From contig NZ_JAAGLT010000013.1 of the NCBI RefSeq assembly GCF_010548275.1, forward strand, positions 153,141 through 217,140: a stretch of DNA of 64,000 nt. Reading direction: 5' to 3'. The notes beneath the pieces are model-generated. The model saw only the letters and a list, made by a program, of their open reading frames with translations, did no database searches and was not told the origin of the DNA. Shown here in pieces: positions 34,119 to 42,619 of the stretch; position 1 is the first letter of the stretch; every line of letters begins with the position of its first letter. Origin of the DNA: Streptomyces sp. SID12488 (lineage in GTDB: Bacteria > Actinomycetota > Actinomycetes > Streptomycetales > Streptomycetaceae). Both the position numbers and the translations under genes were made by a program.

Positions 34119-35789
34119 TCAGATCGGCCTCGCGTCGGTGCGCAGCCGGAAGCGCTGGAGCTTGCCCGTCGCCGTCCGTGGCAGGGCGTCCAGGAAGACG
34201 ATCTCGCGCGGACACTTGTACGGCGCCAGCTCCCCCCTGACGAACGCGCGCAACGCCTCCGCGTCCCGCCGTACGCCCTCCCTGAGCACGGCGTACGCCA
34301 CCACGACCTGCCCGCGTGCCTCGTCGCCGCGCCCCACCACGGCCGTCTCCACGACGTCCGGATGACGCAGCAGCGCCTCCTCGACCTCCGGGCCCGCGAT
34401 GTTGTACCCGGCCGAGATGATCATGTCGTCGGCTCGGGCCACGTACCGGAAGTAGCCGTCGCTCTCCTGGACGTACGTGTCCCCGGTGATGTTCCAGCCG
34501 TTCCGCACATACGTGCCCTGGCGCGGATCGGCGAGATACCGGCACCCGACCGGACCGCGCACCGCGAGCAGCCCCGGCGTGCCGTCCGGTACGGGCTCGC
34601 CGTTCTCGTCCTGCACGCGCGCGTGCCACCCCGGCACCGGAATCCCGGTCCTACCGGGCCTGATGTCCTTGTCGGCGGCCGAGATGAAGATGTGCAGCAG
34701 TTCGGTCGCGCCGATGCCGTTGATCAGCCGCAGGCCGGTGCGCTCGTACCAGGCCCGCCAGGTGGCTTCGGGCAGGTTCTCGCCCGCCGAGACACAGCGG
34801 CGCAGCGAGCCGGTGTCGTACGCGTCCAGCTCGTCGAGCATCGCGCGGTACGCCGTCGGCGCCGTGAACAGCACCGAGACGCGATGCTCGGCGATGGCCG
34901 GCAACAGCTGTTTGGGGCCCGCCTGTTCGAGGAGTAGCGCGCTGGCTCCGGCCCGCATCGGGAACACCACCAGACCGCCGAGCCCGAAGGTGAAACCGAG
35001 CGGCGGACTGCCCGCGAACACGTCGTCCGCACGCGGCTTCAGCACGTGCCGCGAGAACGTGTCGGCGACGGCGAGCACATCCCGGTGGAAGTGCATGCAC
35101 CCTTTCGGGCGGCCGGTGGTGCCGGACGTGAACGCGATCAGCGCCACGTCGTCGGCCGCGGTGTCCACGGCCGGATACGGGGTGCCGGGCACCGGACGGT
35201 TCAGCAGGTCGTCGAGGCCTTCGCCGCCGTACGTCGTGATCCGCAGCCCCGGTATCTCCGCCTTGGCGAGGTCGTCGAGGGCCCGGACGTCGCACAGCGC
35301 GTGCCGTACCTGGGCGATCTCGCACATCGTGCTCAGCTCGTGCGGACGCTGCTGGGCCAGCACGGTGACCGCGACCGCGCCCGCCTTCAGCACGGCCAGC
35401 CAGCAGGCCGCGAGCCAGGGTGAGGTGGGGCCGCGCAGCAGGACACGGTTGCCGGGTACGACCCCGAGATCCCGGCTCAGGACATGCGCGACCCGGTCGA
35501 CGCGGGTGCGCAGCTCGCTGTACGTCCACACCTCACCGGCGGCGGTGCGGAACACCGGGCGTTCGGCCGTGGGACCGCTCAGCAGCTCGGCCGCGCAGTT
35601 CAGCCGGTCGGGGTAGCGCAGCTCGGGCAGATCGAGGCGGAGGTCGGGCCACTGGTCCGGGGGCGGCAGATGGTCGCGCGCGAAGGTGTCGACGTGGGCC
35701 GAGGGGATCCGCCGGGCGGCGTCGACGCGCTCCTCGGGAACACTGCCGTTGCCGGGTTGCCGGGGCTGCGTGGAGTCCCTGGGGTCCAA
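34119..35789 (-). CDS. benzoate/2-aminobenzoate-CoA ligase family protein
   Basis: 556 residues from a TTG at 35789 (AAGGGGG nine nt upstream); no ATG or GTG occurs in frame near it. ANL superfamily: P-loop FTSGTTGRPKG, A5-like NGIGATELLHIF, hinge and GYNIAGPEVEE, and the catalytic lysine in PRTATGKLQRFRL. The MHFHRDVLAVADTFSRHVL segment is typical of benzoate-CoA ligases. It would activate the aromatic acid (benzoate, anthranilate or salicylate type) with ATP and CoA, feeding the monooxygenase. It is divergent from the acyl-CoA dehydrogenase gene across a short promoter region. Confidence 0.88.
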   Translation of the reverse strand: MDPRDSTQPRQPGNGSVPEERVDAARRIPSAHVDTFARDHLPPPDQWPDLRLDLPELRYPDRLNCAAELLSGPTAERPVFRTAAGEVWTYSELRTRVDRVAHVLSRDLGVVPGNRVLLRGPTSPWLAACWLAVLKAGAVAVTVLAQQRPHELSTMCEIAQVRHALCDVRALDDLAKAEIPGLRITTYGGEGLDDLLNRPVPGTPYPAVDTAADDVALIAFTSGTTGRPKGCMHFHRDVLAVADTFSRHVLKPRADDVFAGSPPLGFTFGLGGLVVFPMRAGASALLLEQAGPKQLLPAIAEHRVSVLFTAPTAYRAMLDELDAYDTGSLRRCVSAGENLPEATWRAWYERTGLRLINGIGATELLHIFISAADKDIRPGRTGIPVPGWHARVQDENGEPVPDGTPGLLAVRGPVGCRYLADPRQGTYVRNGWNITGDTYVQESDGYFRYVARADDMIISAGYNIAGPEVEEALLRHPDVVETAVVGRGDEARGQVVVAYAVLREGVRRDAEALRAFVRGELAPYKCPREIVFLDALPRTATGKLQRFRLRTDARPI

Positions 35790-35854
35790 GGCGGGTCGCC
35801 CCCTTGCCGTGATGGGCGTACTGGTGGGCTCGCAGAACGAGCGTATCGTGTTGG

Positions 35855-35866
35855 TGACGACAGTCA
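35855..35866. promoter_or_regulatory. second copy of the 12-bp motif
   Basis: Exact TGACGACAGTCA, embedded in TTGG...ACGG, in the divergent gap between the aryl-CoA ligase and acyl-CoA dehydrogenase genes. It is identical to 29774-29785. Confidence 0.5.
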
Positions 35867-35927
35867 ACGGTGCGCGATATCGTCGGAGGAGGGGTCGCGA
35901 CCGGTGGCCTCGGAGGGAGGACCGGCG

Positions 35928-37094
35928 ATGCCCGCATTCTCGCTCGAACCGGCCCAGGCCGCCTGGTGTGCCGAGCTGCGCGCGCTGGCCGCCGACCGGC
36001 TGCGCCCGCTCGCCGAGAAGGGTGAACCGGGTCGCGTCAACCGTCCCCTCGTCGCCGAACTCGGCCAACTGGGCTTGCTCTCCCGCCTGTTCACCTCCGG
36101 CGCGCTCGACCTGTGCCTGATGCGGGAGTCCCTCGCCCACGCCTGCACCGAGGCGGAGACCGCGCTCGCCCTCCAGGGCCTCGGCGCCCACCCGGTCCAC
36201 GCCCACGGCACCCCGGCCCAGCGTGAGCGCTGGCTGCCCCGGGTGAGCGAGGGCAGCGCGGTGGCCGCGTTCGCGCTGAGCGAGCCGGGCGCGGGCTCCG
36301 ACGCGGCGGCCCTGTCACTCACGGCCGCCCCCGACGGCCCCTCCGGCTGGCGCCTCACCGGCGAGAAGTGCTGGATCTCCAACGCCCCCGAGGCCGACTT
36401 CTACACCGTCTTCGCCCGTACGACAGCGGGGGCGGGGGCCCGTGGAGTCACGGCATTCCTCCTTCCCGCCGACCGGCCCGGCCTCACGGGCAGCACCCTC
36501 GACATGCTCTCCCCGCACCCCATCGGCGCCCTCGCCCTCGACGCCGTGCCGGTGACCGCCGACGACGTCATCGGCGAACCCGACCACGGATTCCGGGTTG
36601 CCATGGGCACGTTGAACCTGTTCCGGCCGAGCGTCGGCGCCTTCGCGGTCGGCATGGCCCAGGCGGCCCTCGACGCGACCCTGGCCCACACTGCCCAACG
36701 GGACGCGTTCGGCGGCAAGTTGAAGGACCTCCAGGCCGTCGCCCACCAGGTCGCCGAGATGGCCCTGCGCACGGAGGCGGCCCGGCTGATGGTCTACGCG
36801 GCAGCGGCGGCGTACGACGAAGGCGCCCAAGGAGTCCCGGGGCGCGCCGCGATGGCGAAACTGCTGGCCACCGAGACCGCGCAGTACGTCGTCGACGCGG
36901 CTGTCCAACTGCACGGCGCGCGGGCACTGCGGCGCGGCCATCTCCTCGAACACCTCTACCGGGAGGTGCGGGCACCGCGTATCTACGAGGGGGCGAGCGA
37001 AGTCCAACGGACGGTCATCGCGAAGGAGTTGTACAAGGGCGTGAAGGGCGTGAAAGGCGTGAAGGGTTTGGACGAAGGGGCGGGTGCCGGATGA
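35928..37094 (+). CDS. acyl-CoA dehydrogenase family protein
   Basis: 388 residues from the ATG at 35928, with GGAGGGAGG seven nt upstream. It has the FAD-binding FALSEPGAGSDAAA motif, WISNAPEADFYTVFA, and the C-terminal RIYEGASEVQRTVIAKEL carrying the likely catalytic Glu. It would oxidise an alicyclic or ring-opened acyl-CoA in the aryl-CoA pathway and pass electrons to ETF. The C-terminal tail (GVKGVKGVKGLDEGAGAG) is encoded by a short tandem repeat and is probably dispensable. Its stop overlaps the RidA start. Confidence 0.92.
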   Translation: MPAFSLEPAQAAWCAELRALAADRLRPLAEKGEPGRVNRPLVAELGQLGLLSRLFTSGALDLCLMRESLAHACTEAETALALQGLGAHPVHAHGTPAQRERWLPRVSEGSAVAAFALSEPGAGSDAAALSLTAAPDGPSGWRLTGEKCWISNAPEADFYTVFARTTAGAGARGVTAFLLPADRPGLTGSTLDMLSPHPIGALALDAVPVTADDVIGEPDHGFRVAMGTLNLFRPSVGAFAVGMAQAALDATLAHTAQRDAFGGKLKDLQAVAHQVAEMALRTEAARLMVYAAAAAYDEGAQGVPGRAAMAKLLATETAQYVVDAAVQLHGARALRRGHLLEHLYREVRAPRIYEGASEVQRTVIAKELYKGVKGVKGVKGLDEGAGAG

Positions 37095-37489
37095 GTGTCG
37101 AGCGCGTCAATCCGGTCGGCCTCTCGCCGCCCGCAGGCTTCTCGCACGCCGTCGTCGCCACCGGCTCCCGGCTGGTGTTCCTCGCGGGGCAGACCGCGCT
37201 CGACGCCGACGGGAAGATCGTGGGGGACACCCTGCCCGAGCAGTTCGAACGGGCCCTCGGGAACCTGCTCGCCGCACTGCACGCGGCCGGCGGTACGCCC
37301 GCCGACCTGGCCCGGGTCACCGTGTACGCCACGGACGTCGCCGAATACCGCGCCCAGGCCCATCAACTCGGCCATATCTGGAAGAGGTTGGCGGGACGCG
37401 ACTACCCGGCGATGGCGATCGTCGGGATCGTCCGGCTCTGGGACGAACGGGCCCTGGTCGAACTCGACGGCTTCGCGGTGCTGCCGTAG
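37091..37489 (+). CDS. RidA-family enamine/imine deaminase
   Basis: 132 residues, ATGA overlap with the acyl-CoA dehydrogenase. RidA (YjgF/YER057c/UK114) fold: FSHAVVATGSRLVFLAGQTALDADGKIVG, FERALGNLLAALHAAGGTPADLARVTVYATD, and a C-terminal Arg/Glu segment (WDERALVELDGFAVL). RidA proteins hydrolyse reactive enamines or imines. In a 2-aminobenzoyl-CoA pathway the monooxygenase/reductase yields an enamine-like amino-oxo-cyclohexene acyl-CoA, so RidA could remove the amino group. That link is inference and favours an anthranilate over a salicylate substrate. Confidence 0.9.
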   Translation: MSVERVNPVGLSPPAGFSHAVVATGSRLVFLAGQTALDADGKIVGDTLPEQFERALGNLLAALHAAGGTPADLARVTVYATDVAEYRAQAHQLGHIWKRLAGRDYPAMAIVGIVRLWDERALVELDGFAVLP

Positions 37490-37525
37490 CGAGCCGGTGA
37501 GCCGGGGCCCTGTTTCCCGGGTCGG

Positions 37526-37714
37526 TCAGGCCGCGGCCGTCAGACGGTGCGGGGTGATCACGCTGCCGTCGGGCAGCAGCTCGCCGGTGTCGTCGAAGAC
37601 GATCGCACCGTTGCACAGGAGGTTCCAGCCCTGCTCGGGGTGGAAGGCGACGATGTGCGCGGCGTCGCGGTCGGGGCGGTCGGCCGAGGGGCACGGGGGC
37701 TGGTGTGAACACAT
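37526..37714 (-). CDS. DUF5999-type small protein
   Basis: 62 residues from the ATG at 37714, with GGAGG six nt upstream. Pattern MCSHQPPCPSADRPDRDAAHIVAFHPEQGWNLLCNGAIVFDDTGELLPDG, then a short tail; three Cys and several His could bind a metal. It matches the Streptomyces family DUF5999 from memory. The WNLLCNGAIVFDDTG core is typical of the family. No function is known. It is convergent with the RidA gene. Confidence 0.8.
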   Translation of the reverse strand: MCSHQPPCPSADRPDRDAAHIVAFHPEQGWNLLCNGAIVFDDTGELLPDGSVITPHRLTAAA

Positions 37715-38012
37715 GGTGTGCCTCCGGATCGGATGCTGGTGCTCGGGTGCGATGCGGTGATGCGTGATGCTGTGACTCGATGGTTCGATGGTTCCTTGCC
37801 ACTTCTGACGATGCCCGTGCCGGGGGCCCGACGCCAAGTCGTGTCGGGGAAGCGTGACACCACGCGGACGTGCTGTGACACCACCCTGACATTCGGAAAT
37901 GATCCGAAAAGCGTGGCAGTCGGAGTGTGCGACTCGCCGACGAAGGGGTGATGATCACGCGCGCGGGCGCGTGGGACCAGTACCTGTGGACTCCCCCCAA
38001 GGAGGTTTCCCC

Positions 38013-38477
38013 ATGTCACTGTCCTTCGCGCCGTCATTCCCGGCCTTCTCGTACCTCTCCCGTGCCGCGGCCGTCGTCGCCGGCGCCGTGCTGCTGACCG
38101 TGGCCCCGGCCGCGACGGCGGCCCTGGCCGCGGACGAGGGCTTCGACCAGGTGACGGTCGAATCCGGCAGCATCACGTCCGACGGCGAGCTCACGCTCTC
38201 CGGCAGCTACCGCTGCCTCAACACCGGCGACTCCGTCCGCGTCGCGGCCTCGATCGAGCGCGGCGAGAACGTCTGGTACGGCATGGACAGCATCCCCGCC
38301 AGCTGTGACGGCTCCTGGCACCAGTGGTCGAACACGAAGGCCACCGAGCCGGGCGCCCACGAGCCCGGCCCGGTGCGGGTGAAGACCAGCCTGGTGGAGT
38401 TCCGCCGCTCGGGCTTCATCCCGCTGCCCACCGTCCACTCGGAGCAGGTCCAGGAGGTCGTCCTCACGCAGGTCTGA
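38013..38477 (+). CDS. secreted protein, DUF6299-like
   Basis: 154 residues from the ATG at 38013, with AAGGAGG seven nt upstream. A signal peptide spans about residues 1-40 (AAAVVAGAVLLTVAPAATAALA, then cleavage near ALA-AD). The mature part is a small beta-rich domain with two Cys (SYRCLNTGD and SCDGSWHQW) that could form a disulfide. It resembles Streptomyces DUF6299 proteins from memory. No catalytic motif is visible. It is probably an extracellular or wall-associated protein. Confidence 0.75.
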   Translation: MSLSFAPSFPAFSYLSRAAAVVAGAVLLTVAPAATAALAADEGFDQVTVESGSITSDGELTLSGSYRCLNTGDSVRVAASIERGENVWYGMDSIPASCDGSWHQWSNTKATEPGAHEPGPVRVKTSLVEFRRSGFIPLPTVHSEQVQEVVLTQV

Positions 38478-38519
38478 TCCGCGCGCCCGGCCCGATGGGC
38501 CCACGGGGGCCGGCCGGTG

Positions 38520-40022
38520 CTACTCGCCGGTCAGCCCCCGCATCCACGCCTCGACCTCGTCGGACGTACGGGGCAGCCCGGCCGACAGGTTCTCGTGACC
38601 GTCCGCCGTCACCAGGATGTCGTCCTCGATACGGACCCCGATGCCCCGGTACTCGGCCGGCACGGTCAGGTCGTCCGGCTGGAAGTACAGGCCCGGCTCG
38701 ACCGTGAGGACCATGCCGGGTTCGAGGGTGCCGTCGACGTACAGCTCGGTACGCGACTTGGCACAGTCGTGCACGTCCAGGCCGAGCATGTGACCGGTGC
38801 CGGCCATGGTGAAGCGGCGCTGGAGGGCCAGCTCGTACACGTCCTCCGGGTCGCCCTCCAGGAGGCCCCACTCGACGAGCCTCTCGGCCAGGTACCGCTG
38901 GGCGGCGACGTGGAAGTCCCGGTAGGCGGCTCCGGGCTTGACCGTCCGGATGCCGGCTTCCTGCGCCTCGTACACCGCGTCGTAGATCTTGCGCTGGAGC
39001 GGGGTGAAGGTGCCGCTGATGGGGAGGGTGCGGGTGACGTCGGCGGTGTAGAGGGAGTTGGTCTCCACGCCCGCGTCGAGCAACAGCAGTTCGCCCGGGC
39101 GGACTTCGCCGTCGTTGCGCTGCCAGTGCATGATCGTGGCGTGCTCACCGGCGGCGCAGATCGAGCCGTAGCCGATGTCGTTGCCCTCAAGTCGGGCGCG
39201 GCGGAAGAAGGTTCCCTCGATCCAGCGCTCCGACGTGGCGACAGCGGTCGCCAACTCCTTCACGACATCCACGAATCCGCGCACGGTCGAGTCGACCGCC
39301 TTGCGCATCTCGCCGATCTCCCAGTCGTCCTTCACCAGGCGCAGGTCGGACAGGACCGACTTCAGCTCGGTGTCACGGTCCTCGTCCGTCGGCACGGCGG
39401 CTTCCAGCCCGGCGTCGTAGCCGCGCACGATCCGGGTGGGGACGGCGGGGGCCGCGCGCAGCTCGTCGGCGGCTTCGCGGACGTCACGGCAGGGCAGGCC
39501 GAGGAGCTCTTCGGCCTCTGCGAGGGAGTGACGGCGGCCGACCCACAGCTCGCCCTTGGCCGCGCCCTGCCAGAACTCGCCGCTCTCCCGGTCGGAGCGG
39601 GGGAGGAGGTAGGCGACGGCGTCATGGCCTTCGCCGTCCGCCCGGGGTTCGAGGACGAGGAGCGCGTCCTCGGTCTGGTCGCCCGTGAGGTGGACGTACT
39701 CGGTGGACGGGCGGAACGGGTAGTGCGTGTCGTTGGCGCGGACCTTGAGGTTGCCGGCCGGGACGATCAGGCGCTCGCCGGGGAACCGGGCGGAGAGGGC
39801 GGCGCGGCGCTCGGCGGCGTAGGGCGCCTGCTCGATCGGGCGCAGGTCCTGGAGCTCGGTGTCGGCCCACCCCGTCGTCATCAGCTCGGCCAGCTGGGGG
39901 GAGACGGACGGGTAGAGACGGTTCTTGCGGTCCTTGGTCTCGGCGGTCTCGACGGGCGCTTCGGCCTTGGTGGTCTCGGCGATCCGGGTGGTCTGAGTGG
40001 TCTCCGTGGATTCCCTGGACAC
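38520..40022 (-). CDS. pepP: aminopeptidase P family protein (Xaa-Pro aminopeptidase)
   Basis: 500 residues from a GTG at 40022. M24B peptidase with an N-terminal AMP_N domain (SARFPGERLIVPAGNLKVRANDTHYPFRPSTEYVHLTG) and a pita-bread C-terminal domain. The metal ligands are in LLDAGVETNSLYTADVTRT (two Asp), GTGHMLGLDVHD (His), TVEPGLYF (Glu) and VRIEDDILVT (Glu). It removes the first residue from peptides with Pro in position two. No signal peptide is seen, so it is cytosolic. The first 35 residues are a charged, Thr-rich extension. Confidence 0.95.
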   Translation of the reverse strand: MSRESTETTQTTRIAETTKAEAPVETAETKDRKNRLYPSVSPQLAELMTTGWADTELQDLRPIEQAPYAAERRAALSARFPGERLIVPAGNLKVRANDTHYPFRPSTEYVHLTGDQTEDALLVLEPRADGEGHDAVAYLLPRSDRESGEFWQGAAKGELWVGRRHSLAEAEELLGLPCRDVREAADELRAAPAVPTRIVRGYDAGLEAAVPTDEDRDTELKSVLSDLRLVKDDWEIGEMRKAVDSTVRGFVDVVKELATAVATSERWIEGTFFRRARLEGNDIGYGSICAAGEHATIMHWQRNDGEVRPGELLLLDAGVETNSLYTADVTRTLPISGTFTPLQRKIYDAVYEAQEAGIRTVKPGAAYRDFHVAAQRYLAERLVEWGLLEGDPEDVYELALQRRFTMAGTGHMLGLDVHDCAKSRTELYVDGTLEPGMVLTVEPGLYFQPDDLTVPAEYRGIGVRIEDDILVTADGHENLSAGLPRTSDEVEAWMRGLTGE

Positions 40023-40116
40023 CTGTCGGCACCTTCTTAGTCTTGAGGTCAGGTCGGTCGGCGGCGGGCGGGCGGCGACGCCGGCGTCGGTCGTCGGCGG
40101 TGAGGGCCGCCGCTGA

Positions 40117-40220
40117 AAATGAGAGTTGACAAGGCCTCTGACCTGCGCACTATCAGTTCGAGGAACATCGTACTACTGCGATTTTGGGACATTGGAAATG
40201 AGAGTGGCGCTGACCTGCGC
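40117..40220 (+). repeat. imperfect direct repeat upstream of the OLD remnant
   Basis: AAATGAGAGT occurs at 40117-40126 and 40196-40205; CTGACCTGCGC follows each, at 40138-40148 and 40210-40220, and then a TATC-like stretch. A third CTGACCTGCGC is at 42445-42455. The region is AT-richer than its surroundings and lies between pepP and the degraded nuclease gene. It may be an integration scar or a regulatory repeat. Confidence 0.5.
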
Positions 40221-40251
40221 TTATCGAGAGGCGCAGCGGTGATCTTTGTGT

Positions 40252-40690
40252 GGGGCCTCCGGCCGGCTCCCCGGTGAGCGCACCCTGCTGCTCGAAGGTC
40301 CGAGCGACCTGGTCCACCTCGATGTCCTCACGGACGTCGCCGAGGCGAACGGCTCCACCGGGCTTGACCCGCGCTGGGTCAAGACGCCCATTGGGGGCTC
40401 CGGAAAGCTGCCACCTTTGTGACCCTCCTGGGCGCCAACAAGCTGAACGTCGCCGTCCTCGTCGACTCCAGCACCAAGGACGTCGGGGCCGTCCAGCGTC
40501 TGCGGGACAACGACCAGCTCACCCATCTTGGAGTTCAACGCCAAGGACCCTCGGTAGTCCGGCAGATCGAGGCGGTGCTCAGGAAGCGGAAGATCGTCAC
40601 ACGTTTCCATCACTACAAGCCGGCCGCCGTTCTCCTCCGGGAGCAGCCCATGCTCGCCTCGGACTCGGACGGGACTCGTAATCCATGTTC
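40252..40690 (+). pseudogene. frameshifted remnant of an OLD-family TOPRIM ATPase/nuclease
   Basis: The frame at 40252-40410 reads GERTLLLEGPSDLVHLDVLTDVAEANG then DPRWVKTPIGGSGKL, the TOPRIM core of OLD/RecF-like nucleases. It stops a few codons later. One missing base near 40411 restores the next part in another frame: TFVTLLGANKLNVAVLVDSSTKDVGAVQRLRDNDQL, then a deletion joint and VVRQIEAVLRKR...FHHYKPAAVLLRE. The N-terminal ATPase half is absent. It is clearly dead as a protein, probably the trace of a lost defence or mobile element. Confidence 0.7.
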
Positions 40691-40745
40691 GTGGGGCGTC
40701 CATATGGGTGGCGATGTTGCGGTGAGCTTGGACTTCAGCTCCGCT

Positions 40746-42371
40746 TCACTGGGCTCGCAGTACGTCGAGTGCCGTGAGAGCCGCGTGGAGTTCGGTGCGC
40801 TGTGCGCCGGACTCCAGGTCGCGGTCGAGGAGACGCTCGATGCTGCGCAGGCGTTGGTACATGGTTTCGCGGGAGAGGGCGCCCCGGCGTGCGGCGGTGG
40901 TCTTGTTGCCGGCCGCGTCGAGGTAGTGGCGCAGGGTCGTCAGCAGGTCGGTGCCGTGCTGGGTGTCGTGATCGATGAGTCGCCCGAGTTGTTGTTCGGC
41001 GTACTCCTGGATCCGGGTGTCCTCGCGGAGGGCGTACAGCAGGCGGGGCAGGCCGATGTCGCACAGCTCGTGGAAGGACCGGTCCGGGGGGAGGGGCTGG
41101 CCGGGCGGGGTGGCCTCGGCGACGCGGGCCGCCTCGCGGAACGAGCGGGCGGTGTCGGAGAGTTCCGTGATCTCCGAGCCGACGCTCACCACTGCTTGCG
41201 GGGCCAGGCTCAATGCGGTTCTGCACAGTCGTTCGACGATGGGGCGCCAGAGCTGGGAGGGGCGCAGCGCCAGCAGGATGCCGATGCGGTCGGGGGCCAA
41301 CTCACCGACGAGGCCCGGAATGCCCGCCGTCCGGAGCTCCTGGAGGAGGCGGGCCTCGGGCTCGGTTCCCCCTCCGCCGGCGCGGAGGTCCACCAGGATC
41401 GCGACGAACCGGGTCCGGGCGGTCGGCAGGCCCAGTGCGGCGCAGCGGGCGCGGGCGTCCCCGGCGGAGCGATGGCGCTGGTCGACCAGGTCGCGCAAAG
41501 CGTTTCGGTGTGCGGCGCGCTCCCACGGGGTGGAATGAATGAGTCGGGCGACGGTCAGTGCCATCGCGGTCCTCTCCAGCACAGTGATGTCCTCCGGCCC
41601 GAAGACGGGGCCGTCGGTGCGGGCCGGGAGCATGACCACACGGCCCCAGCGCTCGCCCTGGTACTCGACGGGTGCGGTGAGCCAGCCCGCCGGGCCGTAT
41701 GCCGCCGTGGGGTCGTTGGCCCCGGTGGCTCTGGAGCGCTGTTCCCAACCGGTGAGCGCTTCCTCCACCGTGCCGCCGGACGGTTCACAGATCAGTGCCT
41801 GGTGCACCAGGTTCTCCAGGACGACCGTGCGGCCGCACATCTCCGCCGCCGCACGCACCACCTCCTCCGGGCCGGCACCGCGCAGGGTCAGTGCGGTGAA
41901 CATCTCGTGGATGCGCTGGGTGCGGCGCATCGCCTCTGCCTGGCCACCGAGGATGAGGGCGTGCACGACCTGGGTGACCTCCAGGAAGTTGACGTCTTTG
42001 GCGAGGGTGACGAGGGGGAGGCCACGGAGGCGGCAGGCGTTGACGAGCGCGTCCGGCGGGCGGTGGTAGCGCCGGACGAGTTCGATGACCAGGGCCGCCG
42101 CACCGACGTCGGCGAGTTCGTCGACGTACCGCTGTACTCCCGCCGCGTCGTCGGGTAGGGGCATGCCGGTGGTCAGGACGAGTTCGCCGCCCTTGAGGAA
42201 GGACGCGGGGTCGGTCAGCTCGGTGATGTGGACCCACCCGACCGGCCGGTCCAGGTGGGGCACACCGGTGACGACCTGGGGTTGTCCGTCGGCCAGGACG
42301 GGAAGGGCCAGGACGTCGGCGACGGTGAGTACGCCGGGGGGCCCGTTGCCGGCCGGGTGGGTGTCGTTCAC
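40746..42371 (-). CDS. PucR-family transcriptional regulator
   Basis: 541 residues from a GTG at 42371, with GGAG five nt upstream. N-terminal PucR-type purine-catabolism domain (about 15-135: LTVADVLALPVLADGQPQVVTGVPHLDRPVGWVHITELTDPASFLKGGELVLTTG), a middle GAF-like region, and a C-terminal PucR helix-turn-helix (TLRHYLDAAGNKTTAARRGALSRETMYQRLRSIERLL). It is divergent from a GABA-type operon. In Corynebacterium glutamicum the PucR-type GabR activates gabTDP, so it probably activates the operon starting at 42620 in response to GABA or a related compound. Confidence 0.9.
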   Translation of the reverse strand: MNDTHPAGNGPPGVLTVADVLALPVLADGQPQVVTGVPHLDRPVGWVHITELTDPASFLKGGELVLTTGMPLPDDAAGVQRYVDELADVGAAALVIELVRRYHRPPDALVNACRLRGLPLVTLAKDVNFLEVTQVVHALILGGQAEAMRRTQRIHEMFTALTLRGAGPEEVVRAAAEMCGRTVVLENLVHQALICEPSGGTVEEALTGWEQRSRATGANDPTAAYGPAGWLTAPVEYQGERWGRVVMLPARTDGPVFGPEDITVLERTAMALTVARLIHSTPWERAAHRNALRDLVDQRHRSAGDARARCAALGLPTARTRFVAILVDLRAGGGGTEPEARLLQELRTAGIPGLVGELAPDRIGILLALRPSQLWRPIVERLCRTALSLAPQAVVSVGSEITELSDTARSFREAARVAEATPPGQPLPPDRSFHELCDIGLPRLLYALREDTRIQEYAEQQLGRLIDHDTQHGTDLLTTLRHYLDAAGNKTTAARRGALSRETMYQRLRSIERLLDRDLESGAQRTELHAALTALDVLRAQ

Positions 42372-42444
42372 GGTGTCTCCATGGGATCCCCTGCTCGAGC
42401 ACGGCTCCGTACGCAGGAGTGTCCGGCCACTGTGACAAGCGTGG

Positions 42445-42455
42445 CTGACCTGCGC
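42445..42455 (+). repeat. third copy of CTGACCTGCGC
   Basis: Lies in the 248-bp divergent gap between the PucR regulator and the aminotransferase gene. It is the same 11-mer as at 40138 and 40210. No other clear promoter element was recognised in the gap. Confidence 0.4.
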
Positions 42456-42619
42456 AAGAGCGGTCCGTGAGCGATCGGCACCCGGCATGCCGCCGATGAG
42501 GCTGACACAACGTCCGGATGTCGTGGCCCGACCGGACAGATCGCACGTTGGCACACACCTGGTCCGCGGAGACGCTCGGGATACCGCAGCAGATCGCACA
42601 CCGAGGCCGGGAGACGAAC

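Noticed and set aside
40125..40161. TTGACA...TATCAG as a promoter toward the OLD remnant
   Set aside because: The 19-nt spacing is too long for confidence, and the gene it would drive is dead.
40221..40703. 160-residue minus-strand frame across the OLD remnant
   Set aside because: Antisense of the TOPRIM fragment; no family similarity.
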